Assembly (NCBI RefSeq): GCF_014268815.2
Contig: NZ_JABWRE020000001.1
Span: 4,531,001 to 4,595,000, forward strand
Source of the DNA: Pseudomonas urmiensis
GTDB taxonomy: Bacteria > Pseudomonadota > Gammaproteobacteria > Pseudomonadales > Pseudomonadaceae
Direction of reading: 5' to 3'
DNA: 64,000 nt
Part shown: positions 61,903 through 64,000 of the stretch, one piece after another
Layout: each line of letters opens with the position of its first letter
How positions within the stretch are numbered: position 1 is the first letter of the stretch
The notes under the pieces: model-generated
What the model saw: only the letters and a program-made list of their open reading frames with translations
Database searches by the model: none
What the model was told of the DNA's origin: nothing
Program-made: the position numbers and the translations under genes

Positions 61903-63528
61903 ATGTCCCTACGCAACATGAATATCGCCCCGCGCGCGCTGCTCGGGTTCGCCCTGATCGGCCTGCTGATGCTTGGCCTTGGCGTCTTCTCGCTGATCCA
62001 GATGGGCAACATCCGCCAAGCCGGTGTCGCCATTGAAAACATCAGCGTACCGAGCATCAAGACCCTCGACGAGCTGACCGCGCTGAATCTGCGCATGCGC
62101 ACCCTGTCCTATCGCTTGCTGCTCAACCGCGAGCCGGCTACCCAACAGGAAACCCTGCGCCTGCTGGATGAGCGCAATGCCCAGATCGACCAGGCCAAGC
62201 GTGCCTACGAGCCGCTGATCGGCGCTGCCGACGAGCAGGCGGCCTATGATCAATACAGTCAGCTACTGGCGCAATACCGCCAGCTGGAGTCGCGCATGCG
62301 CAGCCTGAGCCAGGCCGACCGCACCGACGAGCTGCGCGACCTGCTCAACCGCGATCTATTGGCCAACTCCGAGCAGATCAACAAGGTCATGGACAGCCTG
62401 GTGCGGATCAACACTGAGCAGACCCGCCAAACCAACGAAACTGCCGCCAGCCAATACGCCGCCGCGTTCGCCTTGGTGATCGGCCTGTTGATCGCCGCCA
62501 CCGTGCTGACCTTGCTCTGCGCCCTGCTGCTGACCCGCAGCATCGTCAAACCCATCGATGAAGCGCTCAAGGCCGCCGAGCAAGTTGCCGACGGTGACCT
62601 GACCCAGATCATCCGCGCCGAAGGCACCGACGAAGCCGCCCGCCTGCTGCGGGCCATGGCGCGCATGCAGGACAAACTGCGCGACACCCTGCAGCTGATC
62701 GCAGGTTCCGCCACGCAACTGGCCTCCGCAGCCGAAGAGCTCAACTGCGTCACCGATGAAAGCGCCCGTGGCCTGCATCAGCAGAACAACGAAATCGAAC
62801 AGGCCGCCACCGCTGTCACCGAAATGACCAGCGCCGTGGAAGAAGTGGCGCGCAATGCCGTCAGCACCTCGGAGGCCTCCGGCGAGGCCAGCCGCTCTGC
62901 AGGAGACGGCCGCGACCTGGTAATGGAGACCGTCAACGCAATCGAGCGCATGAGTGGTGATGTGCAGGCCACCGCCAAGCTGATCACCCACCTGGCCGAA
63001 CAGTCACGTGACATCGGCAAGGTGCTCGACGTGATCCGCGGCCTGGCGGACCAGACCAACCTGTTGGCACTCAACGCCGCCATCGAGGCCGCCCGTGCCG
63101 GTGAGGCGGGCCGTGGTTTTGCCGTGGTTGCCGATGAAGTACGCGCCCTGGCCCACCGCACCCAGCAGTCGACCAGTGAAATCGAGCGCATGATCGCCAG
63201 CATCCAAAGTGGTACTGGCGAGGCCGTCGACTCGATGCGCACCAGTACCGAGCGCGCGGAGTCGACCCTGAACATCGCTCGCGGCGCAGGGCTTGCGCTG
63301 GACAGCATTGCCGGGGCGGTGTCGCAGATCAACGAGCGCAACCTGGTGATTGCCAGCGCGGCCGAGGAGCAGGCCCAGGTCGCCCGCGAAGTGGATCGCA
63401 ACCTGGTCAATATCAACGACCTGTCGGTGCAGAGCGCCACGGGCGCGCACCAGACCAGCGCGGCCAGTGCCGAGTTGTCTCGCCTGGCGGTGGACCTCAA
63501 TGGCCTGGTGGCGCGTTTCCGCGTTTGA
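61903..63528 (+). CDS. Methyl-accepting chemotaxis protein with 4HB-type sensor
   Basis: This 541-aa receptor has a helix at about residues 12-32, a four-helix-bundle-type periplasmic domain of about 150 residues, a second helix (about 186-212), HAMP and a signalling tip [20 protein letters not shown] (about 383). The start MSLRNMNIAPRALLGFALIG is typical of Pseudomonas 4HB receptors although no strong ribosome-binding site precedes it. 4HB receptors often sense amino or organic acids; no ligand can be assigned. A large hairpin follows its stop. Confidence 0.9.
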   Translation: MSLRNMNIAPRALLGFALIGLLMLGLGVFSLIQMGNIRQAGVAIENISVPSIKTLDELTALNLRMRTLSYRLLLNREPATQQETLRLLDERNAQIDQAKRAYEPLIGAADEQAAYDQYSQLLAQYRQLESRMRSLSQADRTDELRDLLNRDLLANSEQINKVMDSLVRINTEQTRQTNETAASQYAAAFALVIGLLIAATVLTLLCALLLTRSIVKPIDEALKAAEQVADGDLTQIIRAEGTDEAARLLRAMARMQDKLRDTLQLIAGSATQLASAAEELNCVTDESARGLHQQNNEIEQAATAVTEMTSAVEEVARNAVSTSEASGEASRSAGDGRDLVMETVNAIERMSGDVQATAKLITHLAEQSRDIGKVLDVIRGLADQTNLLALNAAIEAARAGEAGRGFAVVADEVRALAHRTQQSTSEIERMIASIQSGTGEAVDSMRTSTERAESTLNIARGAGLALDSIAGAVSQINERNLVIASAAEEQAQVAREVDRNLVNINDLSVQSATGAHQTSAASAELSRLAVDLNGLVARFRV

Positions 63529-63548
63529 GCCAGCAGTGCGGTCGCCTG

Positions 63549-63616
63549 TTTTGGGGCCGCTTTGCGCCCCTTCGCGGCGGTTCGGCGCCCCGAAGGGGCG
63601 CAACGCGGCCCCAAAA
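63549..63616. repeat. Long near-perfect inverted repeat after the chemoreceptor gene
   Basis: The arms 63549-63574 and 63591-63616 pair at 25 of 26 positions (TTTTGGGGCCGC... with ...GCGGCCCCAAAA) around a 16-nt GC-rich loop. It lies 20 nt after the chemoreceptor stop. It lacks a T-tract on either transcript, so it may be a transcript-end stabiliser or a repeat element. The rest of the 307-bp gap up to 63835 shows only the AGGAGAA ribosome-binding site of the next gene. Confidence 0.7.
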
Positions 63617-63835
63617 ATCAAAAGTGGCACCCCCAAAACAACAACAGACTTTTCCTACATATCAAACTCTCGATTCGAGCTATCAATGTCCCCGTTTAGG
63701 CCTACGGAAAAGTGATGGTGGGTCGCCAGCTATCGCCGACCCTGCCCTCCCCGGTCATCTGAGCAGTCTCTGTCCGCAACGCGTCCAGGCCTCACGCGTC
63801 TTTGTCCCATGCGGCGTCGAATCAGGAGAACCCCC

Positions 63836-64000
63836 ATGCCCCAAGCCAACGCCAAGCAACGTGTAGCCTGCTATCAGTTCGCCCCCAAAATCGCCGACCC
63901 AAGCTTCAACCTTGAGCAATCGCTCAAGGCAATGTCTGAAGCTGCCGAGCGGCAGGCGAAATTGCTGGTGTTGCCGGAGTTGGCCTTGAGCGGTAATGCG
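63836..64000 (+). CDS. Carbon-nitrogen hydrolase (nitrilase family), 5' part
   Basis: Fifty-five codons are present before the window ends. They read MPQANAKQRVACYQFAPKIA and then KLLVLPELALSGNA, whose glutamate is the first residue of the nitrilase-family Glu-Lys-Cys triad. AGGAGAA lies 5 nt upstream of the ATG. Such enzymes hydrolyse amides, carbamoyl compounds or nitriles; the subfamily cannot be fixed from this part. Confidence 0.85.
   Translation, partial: MPQANAKQRVACYQFAPKIADPSFNLEQSLKAMSEAAERQAKLLVLPELALSGNA

Overview
The window is chromosomal DNA of a Pseudomonas species, most likely of the P. putida group. Evidence: high-GC coding DNA; P. putida-type REP repeats in many intergenic gaps; and a gene order that, from memory, follows P. 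putida KT2440 (bioFB, comF, glcB, FecI/FecR/TonB receptor, waa cluster, glnE, aceEF, dipA-like gene, msrA, fdhA, purU, soxGADB, glyA, ltaE, chemoreceptor). No tRNA, rRNA, CRISPR array, transposase or prophage gene was seen. Two genes run off the window: bioF on the left and a nitrilase-family gene on the right.

Layout. 0-9.3 kb: biotin genes with a BirA-type operator that lies inside the start of divergent comF, then modE, a SrkA-type kinase, rarD, an ACT-domain regulator and malate synthase G. 9.3-12.6 kb: a lone receiver protein facing a cNMP/CBS/nucleotidyltransferase protein and a DEDDh exonuclease. 12.7-18.4 kb: an iron cell-surface-signalling operon (Fur-like box, sigma factor, anti-sigma factor, TonB-dependent receptor, PepSY reductase-like protein and a 58-aa two-helix protein). 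18.5-21.5 kb: a 1001-aa protein resembling the DUF6543/dermonecrotic-toxin-like family, the most accessory-looking gene here. 21.5-28.4 kb: LPS inner-core operon waaF-waaC-waaG-waaP-wapP-wapQ plus a tandem kinase-like gene. 28.6-39.2 kb: glnE diverging from aceEF across a region with two matching palindromes about five helical turns apart, then a dipA-like c-di-GMP phosphodiesterase. 39.4-47.7 kb: msrA, a GST, creBCD with a CreB-type tag before creD, a retropepsin-like protease, an acyltransferase and an APC permease. 47.8-58.9 kb: a one-carbon and glycine block. 58.9-64 kb: two chemoreceptors flanking a ZapA/ZapB-like pair, then the partial nitrilase.

How the genes work together. SoxBDAG turns sarcosine into glycine plus a one-carbon unit. 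GlyA joins glycine and methylene-THF to serine, FdhA oxidises formaldehyde, PurU frees formate from 10-formyl-THF, and LtaE adds glycine from threonine. The iron cluster looks like a sense-import-reduce unit for a hydroxamate siderophore. The waa operon builds and phosphorylates the heptose region of LPS; its genes overlap or abut.

The main points for follow-up are the 1001-aa toxin-like protein next to LPS genes, the twin palindromes before aceE, the ZapA/ZapB-like pair between chemoreceptors, the BirA site inside comF, a pair of perfect DnaA boxes, and several palindromes upstream of metabolic or transport genes. All functions are read from sequence and family knowledge; no search was run.
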